Source of the DNA: Dichomitus squalens LYAD-421 SS1
Taxonomy: Eukaryota > Basidiomycota > Agaricomycetes > Polyporales > Polyporaceae
Length of the DNA stretch: 64,000 nucleotides
Direction: 5' to 3'
Assembly: GCF_000275845.1 (NCBI RefSeq)
Contig: NW_006766894.1
Coordinates: 614,103-678,102 of the forward strand
Shown here: piece after piece, positions 11,001 through 26,400 of the stretch
Layout: the number at the start of each line of letters is the position of its first letter
How positions within the stretch are numbered: position 1 is the stretch's first letter
Position numbers and translations under genes: made by a program
Notes under the pieces: generated by a model
Seen by the model: the letters and a program-made list of their open reading frames with translations, nothing else
The model's database searches: none
Told to the model about the DNA's origin: nothing

Positions 11001-12680
11001 GGCTGCGCGCGACGATCCTACCTCCTCAGCATCTGTGAAGTCGACGTTATCGGCGTCACGATTGACCGCATCGGCGAGCGTCGCGTCAGGCGGGGAGAAG
11101 AAGTGCTTGCGGACGGCCTTGCCCCCGACCTGGGACTGGTGGAAGGTGCCTTCGGAGAGTGCGGACTCCCGCACGGCAGGACCGTCTTCGAGCTTCACGT
11201 CTTCTTCGCGGATCGAACCCGGGCGGCCGGGGCGCACCTGGTCGCTGAGACTCATCGGGAGCTGAGGGGATGCTCGAAGGAGAAACTCGAAGGCGGGGGT
11301 CGAGGAGGGGATGGTCGGGCGTCGTTGTGCCCAGGACAGAACGTCGATGGGCAGCGAGCGGGCATGGGCTGCTGCTTTTATGGAGATCTCTAAGTATACG
11401 CAGAAGGCGACATCGGACGCCGCCTCTCGCGTAGGAAGCGAAGCTCGCTGCAGGTGCCAGGTACGCCACGCCGCCGTAAGCTTGTGATGGGAGATCTCGA
11501 CTACAAGTCAAGTGCACTAGTTGCCCGGTCATGCGGTCCCCGTCGTGGCGCTACGGACCGATCAGGTATGTAAGTGGCGAGCCGAATATGGTAGGCGTAG
11601 TAGGAGAAACCACTGCCAAAGTGCCGTCCTCCTCGCCCGCCCTGTTCTCCTCTCGTCCTTGATTGTGAGGGAAGATCTACGGCACGTTGTTGGATTACCG
11701 CTAGGTTAGCGACTTTAAGTTAAACACAGAGGGCTGAGTTGTATGTTACCGGCGGCAAGGTGAGAACACTGCTTTGTTGAATCCAACGTTCCGAGGCTTG
11801 AACCATTTACGTGGTCCCTTCCTCTAAACCAAGCTGTTCGTTGCACTAGTGCGCCCCGGCCATCTCACTACATACGACGATTATCATAAGCCTCCCCCCA
11901 GGACGACGTCACCTGACATGAAACGCAAGCTTGGCCAGTGGCCACCAAGTTGAAGGAACAAACCAGGGGGATGAATGACCCATCGTGCTATCTAGTCTCG
12001 GCCATAGACACTGAATACCCTGGTTTCCCTGATTCTCCTGTTTCACTCACCAATCGTAGGCACTTTACCCCCAAGCGGTTGCCTTATCCCTCTGTGTACT
12101 GCTCAGGATGAGTACCTGATGGCGGCACCCATTGAACCTTAATCATGCGCATACTACAACCTAACCTTCCGAGGCGACTATGTAGTGGTGATTGGCTATC
12201 TCGGTTCCCAGCACTTGCATAGCAGCCGCCGTCAATGAAACACATGTTCGGAAAGCTGGCCAAACCGGGGAAATCAGCGATTTGCAGTCCTCCGCCTTGG
12301 AGCTTGTGAATAGCAGCGCCGTCGGCACTCCCTTGACAGCGTGTCCGTTCCGAAGAAGGGATGATGTGTGTGCGGGCGGAAGGACGTCTCCAATATTGGG
12401 CTACAGCAGTGAGGTGCTCGAGTGGAAACATTCGGTTGCCGTAGAACGAGTCCAGTCGGCTGCTCGCCGTATAGAATGGACTGCAATGCCTAGCACGTCG
12501 AGGAAGGTTGGGAAGGACGATTTCCCAGCGACATGAGTCAGGCGCCTGTTCCGTACTTGGATAGCAGTTGCGGTCCGAGACCGGATCACGACGACTTCTG
12601 CCACGAACCACCACTATGGCATTGGCAGCTGCTTTCTCGTTCGGTCTCCCTCGGACAGAAACAGAACGCACCCGGGACGC
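8080..12680 (-). repeat. Inverted duplication, arm A
   Basis: This block is present again in opposite orientation at about 47440-51790 (arm B). Shared segments, read on the minus strand, include: the region around 12540-12640 (GGAAC.GGCGCCT, CATACGGCGAGC), the block at 12160-12260 (AACATGTGTTTCA, then GGAACCGAGATAGCCAATCACC), the promoter at 11440-11560 (GACCGCATGACCGGGC, CACAAGCTTACGGCGGC), the whole MFS gene including intron interiors (AGCCTTGCGGCCTCTATAG), and about 200 bases past its stop. Edges are approximate (plus or minus 100 bases). The part upstream of the MFS gene (11.6-12.7 kb) holds no gene I can identify and may be a decayed gene or just promoter sequence. No target-site duplication was found at the edges. 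Confidence 0.85.
8337..11255 (-). CDS. MFS transporter, allantoate permease (Dal5/Tna1-like) family, copy A
   Basis: Twelve-helix plasma-membrane symporter of the anion:cation symporter family, which take up organic anions such as allantoate, nicotinate or related amides. Starts at 11255 (MSLSDQVRPGRPG) and ends DPRYVFMT. Very intron-rich, with exons as short as 13 bases. Family landmarks: KAVRRKIDLRVLTLVV, DRTNIGNAHVIKAF (assembled across a 13-base exon), LEMPAN, QRYIGANR, LGIGEAGYYAGMIYYLSFWYK, MTGTLPGAIGGLLAFG, WHSDKTRDRGYH, SWAANVF and KRGVGTAFIVS. All junctions fit GT-AG except one: after the first membrane exon (about 10830, reading YICAYF) I find no GT donor that keeps frame into the next short exon (NQFD). 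So either the exon model is wrong there or the copy is damaged. The rest of the frame is open, unlike copy B. Substrate is not predictable. Confidence 0.8.
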
Positions 12681-12941
12681 TGACTTACGGGCAGGGCATG
12701 GAAAGGAACATGGCTCGCGCCATGCAGTAAAGTCTTTTAGTGGGGTAAGCCAGCGTCATGGCAGCACAGCGCGATACGATATGTATGACGTCCTATTCGT
12801 TCCGTGCCTCCTCTCCGAACCTGCCCGGCCGAGCTCATATACCTTTGCCTCTTTCATGCGTCGCAGGTCCAGAATCGCCATCTAGTGTCTGCCTGGGTCG
12901 CCCCATTCTTTGCTTACTCCTCCGGGTCGCGTGCGTTGATC

Positions 12942-15918
12942 ATGTCTACACTCAATCTCACCCGGGTCCACGCGAGCGGCCCTCGGATGGTCCTCAGGCG
13001 CTCAGGAGCGCGCACACTCTTCAGCTCGCCCGCCGTGGGCAAACAGCGGCTCGTCATCCTCGGGTCAGGATGGGGAGGCTACGAGGTGCTGCGGGCGATA
13101 GATAAAAAGCGATGGAGTGAGTTATCTCCCAGTACCACCTAGTCGTCCGCTCGTGCGCGTCGAGTTACCCGCGCACTAGTGGACGATCCACGCGAAGTTG
13201 ACGCGCGCCGTGCACGCCTATACTGACCAGTTGCCCTTTACGGAAGACGTGATCATCCTCTCTCCGACTAACTACTTCAACTTTACTCCTCTCCTCGCCA
13301 GTTGTTCCGTCGGTACCCTCGAGTTTCGTTCTGCGATTGAACCGGTGAGCATCACTCTGACCGCGGGCTCGGTCGCAAATGTTTAATCGTCGCATGCAGG
13401 TTCGAAGGTATACTCCCGAAGTGGTCAGTCCCCTCTCCCCAGTGCGCTGTCGCCCTGCTCAAGCGTTCAGCTAAATTGTTGTACTGTTTGCAGAGAGCAT
13501 ACACAGCATGGTGCGACTCCATCGGTGAGTTATATCCCCTTCGTCGTCGCACAGTACCCTCAAATGCCCTACCTCTAGACTTCAGGCACAAAAAGCTGCT
13601 ATGCGTAAGTGAGGCTTCCTACCGTATGATCGTTGTATATTGAGGAACTGCCCAGATGCCGGCAACAAAACCACCGTATTTCGCTGACTCCAAGTCTCCA
13701 GTCCCAGCGGGGCAGGCAGCGGATCCGATCGGGCCCGCAAACCCCGTGCCCGGTGACTCTCAGAGATTCGAGCTCACGTACGACAAGCTGGTCATCGCTG
13801 TAGGCGCATACAGTCAAAGTATGTCGTCCCGTCGCCCTTCTGATCTTTAAACCACTCACGTCTGGTCGTCTTGCAGCATTCAATGTCCCTGGCGTGAAAG
13901 AACACGCGCATTTCCTCAAGGACATCCTCGACGCTCGCAGGATACGAGCTCGGATTCTAGAATGTATGGCTATTCGTTCGGATCCCACCTTGGGCATGCC
14001 GCTTGACACGCATATACGCAGGCTTCGAGCAAGCGAACCAGCCCACGATCACGGACGCGGACAGGCGCAAGCTCCTGAACTTCTGTGTCGTCGGCGGCGG
14101 CCCGACGGGCGTCGAGTTCGCCGCGGAGCTGCATGATCTGCTGCACACGGACATGTCGCGCCATTACCCGCAGCTCGCGCGCATGGCACGGATCAACCTG
14201 TACGACGTCGCGCCGACGATCCTGGGCGGCTTCGACGAGGGTCTGCAGAAGTCAGTGTTCTCTCTCCGCATCGGGCAAACGAAAACATGAGATACTGACG
14301 GGGATTTGTGTTGTGCTGGACAGATACGCGGAATCCAAGTTCAGGCGAGAAGGCATCAGGCTCTTGACGCAGCATCACGTCGAGCGCGTGGAAGAGGTAC
14401 GTACGTTCTCATTATGTTTTCGCTGCTCGGTCGCGCTCGGGTCCGCACTCGGGACTCTGACCAGGGGATTTGACCTCGAGCCCCGCGTAAATAACCTCAC
14501 CCGTACACATCGACACCCCGAATCTCGCTTTCCCCCGCTTGCGGGAGCAGATGCACGGAGATTGCGAGCGTGAGCAGCGCGTCCTCGAGGCGGCACGAAC
14601 GGGCCCCCTACGTTATGCATGAAGTCATGGGTGCTAAACAGACCCCTTTCATCTCATCTGCAGGGTCGTATGTTCGTGACGGAGGAGGGAGAAGGCGAGC
14701 CACCACGCCCCATTGCATCATAGCTGGCCCCGGCTGACTGCTATCGCGTGGCTTTGACTTTTGGTAGTGCACTTTGGTCTGCTGGTGTGGAGCACGGGCC
14801 TCGCGCCCAACCCGCTCATCCAGTCCATCACAGAAGCGAAGAAAGACGAGCGGACGAAGCGGTAAGCGTCCCTGTACTCCCCTCCCGGCCGGCGGTTCTT
14901 CCCCCCAAGTCTCTGTTCGATTTCCCCGCACGCCACACTACCTCCAAGAGGTCAAGCAGACGCGTGTAGAGCTAGTTGTCCCCCACACCCCCGCGCTCAT
15001 CTTGACGTCGCATAGCTACGTACCTTACGTGTTCCTCGCCCTAGCCTCCTCGGAACCGGTCCGACCCTTGGCGCCATCTCTCCCAGTCATTTTGCGTTTT
15101 GGCACCCCAAACCGCTCTCCATTCGATGTTCGGTGTGCGGCCGTGGTGCTGACATGTCTACCGTACACATAGGAGCCTGATAACGGACGAGCACCTCAAC
15201 GTGGTCATGAAGGACACAAACGCGCCCGACCCGGACGTCTTCGCGATCGGGGACGCGGCGACGATTGGAGATGAGCCCCCCCTCCCCGCCACAGCGCAGG
15301 TCGCGAACCAGCAGGCGAAGTACATCACGAAAAGGCTCAACAAGCTCATCAAGAGCTCGACGGGTGTGCTCGGCGCGGACGAGAAGCCATTCAAGTTCCA
15401 GAACGCGGGCAGCCTCGCGTACGTCGGCGACTGGGAGGCCATCTTCGACAGGACGCGGGCGGCGTCGGGCCCGAAGAACAAGGAGACGGGGCGCGTTGCG
15501 TGGCTGCTGTGGCGCTCGGCGTACTTCACGAAGACGCTGAGCGTGCGGAACAAGATATTGGTGCCGGTCTATTGGTGAGTGCTCGGTAGGCTGCGTCTTT
15601 TGCCTTCGTCCCCTCGATCGCTGCTCTCCGGCTGGCTGGGTTTTACGTCGATCCTGCTCGCTCCTGCTGCTTCTTCTTTCGGAGCGGGTCATTTTTGCCT
15701 TCCACTCGTATCAGTGACTCTTGGTACACGTGTAAGGCGCGCCCTGTGTGTGGGGTGAGAGAGCTGGTCGGAGAGCTTCTGCCTCCCCGCTCCCTTTACA
15801 CCGTGGGATGCAACCTGATGATAGTTCCCGGGGCTGAAGGTTGCTCAGTACGCTAACGCACATTTGCGGTCACAGGTTCCTCAACTGGATCTTTGGTCGG
15901 GATCTCAGCCGGTTCTGA
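12942..15918 (+). CDS. Alternative NADH:ubiquinone oxidoreductase (NDE/NDI type)
   Basis: Single-polypeptide, rotenone-insensitive NADH dehydrogenase of the mitochondrial inner membrane, feeding electrons to ubiquinone without pumping protons. Starts [16 protein letters not shown], an Arg-rich, presequence-like N-terminus. FAD-binding fold: [19 protein letters not shown]; then [23 protein letters not shown], the quinone-site region of this family. NADH-binding fold: [16 protein letters not shown]. Later [16 protein letters not shown] and the second FAD segment [10 protein letters not shown]-terminal amphipathic membrane anchor region ends [13 protein letters not shown], joined over the intron 15575-15875. 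About ten introns. No EF-hand insertion is visible, so calcium control is unlikely. Whether it faces the matrix or intermembrane space cannot be read from sequence. Confidence 0.92.
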
Positions 15919-17133
15919 TCCGCATGCTCTGCTCCTACTCCGCAACGGCATCAGGACATGAGATGCACATGAGGATCAGACAGCGATGTGGGCGTCGAGA
16001 CACTGCCCGCAGTACGCTGGATTGCGAGGTGGACCGAGTCTGGGCGCTCCGAACTTGGAACGGCCTGCTCTCGTTCATAGACTCGGTGTGGTCGCATATA
16101 CAATATGATATAGTTTGTAATACGCAAAACTCGCAAGGATCGTCAGCACAGCTGACTATGCACAATGGTTCAGTTCCATAGGGCGTTGTACGGCGCCAGG
16201 ACACGCAGGTTAATCGATAACGGACTCGACAGGGTTCACGAGGAGTCGGACCAATGTTTGTTGTCGACCACAGGCACTATGCTATGTGCGCATTCCGATT
16301 GTCATCGGATACAGCCAAAATACCCTGCTGTCGAGAGCTAGATCCGAACCGGAATCGTGTTCGGACCGTATATCCCTGCACTTGTTCGCCGCTCGAAGTT
16401 TCGAGCTTGCGTACATCAGCCAGGCCGGAGAGGCGTGCGAGCAGCAAGGTTTGCGTTGCCGCAGCGCGTCACGTTACGTCGGTATTCACAGGCCTCCGCC
16501 CTATGAGAACGAGGGCACTAACTCAAACGGTTTGCCTTTGGATCCGTCCTGCGGGGTGAGACTTCGGGAGGTGAAGAGAGTTTGACGATGGGGGTACTAA
16601 CTCTTCTTCGCTTCTGGAAGTTGCGAACGAGCTGTGGCTGCGGCTTCCAATGCCTATTCCTGGTGCGATACGTTCGAAGGCAGGCGCAGGAGAGAGTACG
16701 TGTTATGCGGATGTATTGATATGTTGAATGCCACGTAGGCTGCGATGCGTATGTATAGTACAAGATGTCGTGCGGGAATAGCGAGGGGCACTGGGTGGGG
16801 TGGCGATAGCGATAGAGCAGGAGTACGAGTAAGACTAATGGATGCGGATGCTGCGATGCGTATGTACGGTACAACCGCCAGCGCGGTAGGGGCGTGGATG
16901 CGTGAAAGGTGAGAAGTGAAAGGAGATGCGATATAATACAGTATGCGTGCATGGAATCCGGTCGAAACAAAGAGAAAAGAGGAAGCAATACATAGCGACG
17001 GAACGGAGCCTGGCGTGCAGAGACAGGAATAGCATCGCGGGCAGAGAAAGCCAAACACCCAAGATAATAAAACATAACCCAGACAGAATCGTATCCCGTG
17101 CGATTGAGCGGGGGTGGAAGGGGGTGCTGCTAG
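15919..17133. other. Intergenic with a short direct repeat
   Basis: A 1.2-kb gap between the convergent NADH dehydrogenase and WH1-CRIB genes. No credible gene. A 25-base direct repeat, GCTGCGATGCGTATGTA followed by GTACAA, occurs at 16739-16763 and 16850-16874, two mismatches apart. The minus strand of 16600-17050 is pyrimidine-rich, perhaps the 3' UTR of the WH1-CRIB gene. Confidence 0.5.
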
Positions 17134-18288
17134 TTAGAAGTATACCGGCACGTTCTTTCTGCGCATCGGGCCTGGGCGAGCCCTTGCCGCGCTCTCTGCG
17201 ATCCAAGATTAGCACCATGCGAAAGCTCCCAGCGGAACGACCGATACGCACCTGTCGGCGCCCGCTTGATGTTCGCAGCAGCTGTCGTCGTCTTGTCCAG
17301 CTCCTGGATGAGGCTCGCCTTCGCGCCCGCGAGGAAGCCTTCGACGAAGTTAAAGTCCTTCTCGACCATCTTCTCCGTCACGCCGTACCCCTGGAGCTCC
17401 TCGAGGATCATCGTCCACCCGGGCTCGACGTTTGGCGTGCTCTCGACGCGACCCTGCGCGTCCAGCCCGACGTGCGCGACGTGCACGAACGAGCCGGGGT
17501 TCGGCCCGCTGATCATTGCGGGGGAGAGCTTGCGTGGCGTCCGCGGCGTACGCTCGACCTCCGGCTGGGGGAGGGAGACGGAGTACGCGGGAGGGGGAGA
17601 ACACGATGCAGGAGGCGTCGCAAAGGAGACTGACTTCGGAGCCTGCGCTCGGGGCTTGGCTGGGCCGCGGCGTGCTGTGGGTGCGGGCGCGCGAGTTGGG
17701 AGAGAAGACGGGTTAGGAGATGAACGGAGGGCGCGTACGTGGTGGGACGGGTGCGTACCGATGATCTGGATGCGGCTCGTAATGCGCTTGCGAAACTTCT
17801 CGGCGTCCTCGTCTTCGTCGAAGCGGAGGCCAAACATCCTCGACTGTCGAAGGGCGAATGTTAGCACATGAAGAGCACGAAGGCTATGACGATAAGGGAC
17901 GTACAGCGCCGGAGAAAGTGTGGAAGAAGGGCTTGTCGGCATGGTAGTCGAGCTCTTGGGGAAGTGGGTGGAACCAGACGATGCCTTTGCCAGTATTGAG
18001 GTCGATGAGCCGGAACCAGTAATTTTGTTCGAAGCTCGTCCCCTCGCCTGAACCTATCGGTCGGTCTGGGTAGGCAGTGATGCGATTGCGGCCAAACACG
18101 AGCATGCCTCGGAGGCCGGTCGAGGTCCACTCGTCGGAAGCGGCGCCAAAGGAAGCGTGGTAGATGCGAGCTGGCGCTACCGCGGTGACCTTGCAATCAG
18201 GCGGAATGTAGTCGAGGACGGAGCGTCTTTCATCGGAGGAGAGCGAGGAGATTGTCGCGGCGGGGGAAGTTGGGTGAGGGTAAGCCAT
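17134..18288 (-). CDS. WH1-CRIB protein, WASP-related without VCA tail
   Basis: Four exons (17905-18288, 17759-17843, 17252-17674, 17134-17195) encode 317 residues. Residues about 20-150 form a WH1/EVH1 domain: VTAVAPARIYHASF, WTSTGLRGMLVFGRNR, NYWFRLIDLNTGKGIVW, FHTFSG and SRMFGLRFDEDEDAEKFRKRI. A Pro-rich linker follows. A CRIB (Cdc42/Rac-binding) motif starts near residue 211: ISGPNPGSFVHVAHVGLD, then a long WASP-like GTPase-binding segment (WTMILEELQGYGVTEKMVEKDFNFVEGFL). After that only about 50 residues remain, ending RPGPMRRKNVPVYF: there is no poly-Pro region, WH2 helix or acidic Arp2/3-binding tail. It could bind WIP/verprolin through WH1 and Cdc42 through CRIB without activating Arp2/3, acting as an adaptor or competitor. 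That role is inference. Junction phases all agree, so truncation by misreading is unlikely. Confidence 0.88.
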
Positions 18289-19643
18289 GGTGATATCGTG
18301 CGGGGGTCGTCAGGTAGAGCAGTTGAATGAAGTAAAGGAGATAATACAGTAGAGGATGGGAGGGATGGAGGGGCTGGGAGGCGGATATTGGTGCATCTGT
18401 GGCAGATACGATGAGCTTTTAACTGCAAGAGGCAGATGGGAAGGATGTCAGTGACGGGGAGGGAGAGGTCGAGCGCTTCGAGAAGAAAGGAAGGGATGCA
18501 TCGTGTTCTCCTCGTGTAGGTGTTACTAGGAGCAGGAGCAAACACTATCCCAGGTCTTGCGTAGACACGACGGAGGCGCTGCGGCCGTGCTGGCCGTGCC
18601 ACCGATCGCGATCCTTTTCATGCGGGTGGATCATGTTCAGTGAATGGCGAGGCCGGATAGCACTGGCCCGGGAAGGAGCCGTCCTGGGACACTCGTTGAA
18701 CTCGTGGTCCGACCATACTTGTTAAAGCCACAGTACGAGCATCACAAGATGCAGTGAACAGGCACAAATATGAGGCCACAGTGCCCACCAGAGTGGAGGC
18801 TAAAGATCGACGGTGACTAGAAAGACAGTCGAATCGAATCGGGGGCGCAGCAACATATGAGCTGCAGGAACGACTGACGACATGGCGCCGCCAGTTTACA
18901 TACAGCGAAGAATCGCGATTGGAGAACCGGGCTTTGTAAAATGGATCGTCAGTGGAACCGATAGAGCAAAAGACCGATAGGCTAGGTCTGGACCCTGGCC
19001 ACAGTGAAGGGTTTGGAGTTGCCTCCGCTCCATTGAGGCCTGCTTGGCCTTCCGATAAGCCATCTGGGTCTTCAAGCTTCACAGCCCGCTCCGAGGCGGA
19101 GGCGGAGATGCCAGCGGCATTCGACAAAGGGTCTTTCCAGATTACATCGAGGTAAGAAGCATGGCGATGAGCAGTCGCGGAGGCTCGAGAGTTTGGCGTG
19201 TTCGTGTCCTCGTACAACTTGAGAGATAGCCGAGCGTAGCTGCAGCAGCCAGATAGCATTGGCCTAAACCTGCGAATGGCGGGACGCTCGCATGGTCGCA
19301 GATGCGCGAGGCAGAGGGCGGGTGCTGCGTTGCGGGTCCGAGAATGAGATTCTCACCCTTCCCACGAGGCTTCTTGTTGTTGCCAGAATAGCCTCTTCAA
19401 ACAGCAAACTGTTGCAGAGAAATACTGGTATTGAGGCCAAGCGACAAGACTCGCGCTGGGGTGGGAGGAGGGACTCCAGGGAGAGACGACTCCGAGTCCT
19501 ACATAGTTCGAGCAGGCGCGTCCTCCAAGCTTATCTGATTAGATAACGATTCATTCAATCTGTGGCGCAAGTTGATCGCTCGACACCTGGGTTCGGTCCA
19601 CGACATTCATCGGATTTCACAACATTTACCATCAGTAGTGGCT
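18289..19643. other. Intergenic, divergent promoter region
   Basis: 1.35 kb between the divergent WH1-CRIB and TRM4 genes. One open frame of 213 codons on the minus strand (18618-19259) has no recognisable motif, and its composition is like the surrounding noncoding DNA. I do not call a gene. The stretch next to 18289 is the 5' leader and promoter of the WH1-CRIB gene. Confidence 0.45.
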
Positions 19644-23233
<3,590 letters not shown>

Positions 23234-23498
23234 TTGTGAACGCGTCGACTATCTCCATCGCGAGTCTAGTCTGACTGTATTCCCTAGATCAGTATCGGCG
23301 TAGAGAACAACTGATTATGTTGTACACCGGGCACAGGATGCTACATATAAGTGATGATCATAAAAGACAAAAGTCCTATAGCATTGGCGCGTGGAAGACG
23401 CGGGTGTTACAATACAGACAGTACGGCACGGTAAATAGCTAATCACAAGCACAACATGATCCTGATAGCAATATGACATTCGAAAGAGAAACAATGAT

Positions 23499-26400
23499 CT
23501 AAGACGTCTCCGAAGGCTGTGGATGGAGCCGAGCGTTGACCTTGGAGCGGTGCTGACGATTTTTGAGATGGACCTCGAAGTTCTGGAGAGACTCTCCCGG
23601 CCCCGGTGTATAATGCTAGATGCAGGACGACGATGAGCGCTTTGTGGTGGAATTGAACAGATGAGAAAGGGCATACCTTGCCAGGACAGTCGGCGCACTT
23701 GATCCGGAACTCATATATGCCACTAGTTGCGTTCTTGCGAATGACGGCCTCGAAGTTGTCGTCCGGATACTTGGCTTGCATCGCCGCCATCGAGTCCGAA
23801 AGCCACTGAGGAGTCGCGAGCTGCAGGAGGAGCGAATCAGTTTCTGAATTGCGTGAAAACAGATTCGCCCACACCTACCGGTGGGTTTTGAGTGGGAGGC
23901 GCAGAGGGCGCAAGGCGGGGAGGGGAGGCTGCCGGAGGCGATACAACGCCTGTCGCATTAGTGGACTCCTGCTTGACCACCGGCTCTGGCGGCCCAGGAG
24001 GAGCCGACTTCGAGTGTGCCCCGTTCACTTTGATACGATGCGAAAGGGGCGGCTCGGATCCACTCGACGCCGTCGACACAGGAGAAACAGCCGTCTCTGG
24101 AAGCTCGGCAAGCACACCATCTGGAGCGGCGGAGGTTTCCTTGCCCGCCTTCGACTTTGGGGGCGCTGGAGCAGGGGTGTCCATGTCTTCATCATCTACG
24201 ACCTGAGACTTGGCCTCCTCGACGACACTGGACTGCGGACGCTTCCGCTTGGAAGAGGACTTCTGCTGCTCTTCCGCGCGAATGAGGCCCATGTGGTACT
24301 CCAAACTCGAATTGTATGTAACAGGTCGTGGCCGTCGATGCCTGTGCCAATATTTGCCTGCACGTGTGAACTTGAGCATGGAGATATGGCTTGCAGTAGA
24401 AAGCAATACTCACCACACGTTCCACATTGTGACTTATCACCCAACGGACCTTTGCGACGTCCGACGGCGATGCTCTCGGGGCAACCACAGTTCGAGCAGT
24501 GCCACACCCCGTCGATCATGTTCGCATGCTGCCCATCAGCATACTCCTTCTCTTTGGCCTCCCGCTCAAGCTCCTTCGCGCGCTTGGCAGTGAGCATGAC
24601 CTTCGACCCTTGCCTGTCAATGCCACTACTACTCGGAGCAGGGAGGTCGTTTTCTATTGGCGGCGGGAGGTGTGCAGAGTCTGCGGCAGTCGACGGCGTT
24701 GGAGCCTTGACATTCGCGCGAGGACGAAGGACGGTGGATGGATATGAGGGCGGCTTGAAGAGACCCTTGGCCTTTTTCTCCTTGGGAGGCGCAGGAGTGG
24801 CGACGGCGGCAGGTGCGATGGGCGTTATTGGGGTCTGCGGGAGTATTAGAGCACCGTCTCTGTCGTCTCTGTTCTCCGACGCGACCATGCTCGCGATAGT
24901 GAGCGACGCAGCCGCAGCAGCCGCGCGACGAGACGTCGGCGCCGCAGCCGCGGCAGCGAGAGCAAGAGCCGCAGGGGAGATCTCGGGGAAGCCAATGGCC
25001 GGGGTGCGGTAAGTCTTGGGAGGCTCGCGGTCTGGGAGCGCCACGCCACGCCTTCCACGAGTCGTCTTCCTCTTTCGACGTGCGAGCTCCTTCTCGCGGT
25101 CCTTCTCGTTCTTCTCCAGCTCGCTCTCACTAAGATAGTTGAGCTGCGGCGTGAACGCACTGACTTGCTCCATCGAGCGGGCGCCGGAGATAAGCGAAGG
25201 CAGGAGCGACATGCGAAGATCATCGTCTTGCACCGCAGAACCATCGGACGGGTGGCCCACGAGGAATAGCGATTTCTGATAGATCTGCACTTGCTCGCGG
25301 ATAGAGTGCGCGATCGCCGTCCTTCGCGGAATGTAAGCGTCGAGAATCATCACGAGGAATGGCGCAAATCACTTACTTGAACTCGCCACCGAGGCCGAGA
25401 TCTTTGCAGTAGATCTCAGCAAACTGCTCGGGCGTTGGATCGACGTTCTCGAGATCCCATTCGAACTGATCTTCAAGCTTGTACGAGCCGGCGATGATGT
25501 CCAGCTGTGGCAATACGCGAGGCAGTAGACTAAGATTAACCGACTATCCACCGCGGGACCGAAGATGGTGTACGCACCTTGACCAAGATACGCATTTCTT
25601 CATGCATCAGATTCTCGTCCTCTTCAAAGTCGTCGACCGTCATCGGGACGTCGCCACTAGGGGGTACTGCCGCAGTCGGCTGCTCGACTGTCTCGTCCTT
25701 AACGACCTTTCTCCGCTTGCGAGTGCGGGGGTCTGGCGGATTAGGCAGCTTGTACAGCGCTCTCGAACGGACGCGCTTCCGCCAGGCCTCCCACCACGCC
25801 GCCTCCGCTTCTGAAAACTTGCCGTGCATGATGTCCTCCGCTTCGTCAATCATGGCACCGTCTTCGCCGAATGTCGCCGAATGCGCCTTGTAGTCGCTGA
25901 GTTGCTCCTGGATGGACTTGGTGATGATGGCGTGGTAGCTTGGGGTGAGTTGGTAGTCATCCACGACGGACTGAGCGAAAACCTCCGGAGTGATGATTGG
26001 ATCTATAGGATCGTTTTAGCAACACAACACGCATATAATCATAGAATACGCTTACCATTGAGGTTCCACACGAACGTATCGCGCATCTTGTGATGCTCGA
26101 CGTCGAACTCGAGCCGGATAGGCACAAGCTGCTCCGGCCGCTGCGCGTCCTCGTCCGATATCCTCCTCGGCCTACAACGAAAGCGCCACGCCCCATCAGC
26201 TCCTTCCACACAAACCGCAATACCAGCGGACGAGAAGCGAAACCGAAGGAAGAAAACTCACAGCCTTAGCCCCTCCCTCTTCCCCATCCGCTTCTTGTCC
26301 TTCATCTCCCTCTCCTTCTGCGCCTTCAGCCCCGTCAGAGTCCACTTGTCCCCCCTCCGCCGCTTCAGCTGCTCCTCCCCGACGCCCCCCAGACTGAAGT

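Noticed and set aside
12084..12671. 195-codon minus-strand open frame in duplicated arm A
   Set aside because: The homologous stretch in arm B (47430-47860) does not keep the frame, and no family was recognised; treated as noncoding or a relic.
18618..19259. 213-codon minus-strand open frame between WH1-CRIB and TRM4
   Set aside because: No motif, no credible exon partner, composition like the surrounding intergenic DNA.
23849..25012. 387-codon plus-strand open frame
   Set aside because: Antisense to the SNF5 C-terminal exons, which carry the recognised SNF5 and zinc-finger motifs.
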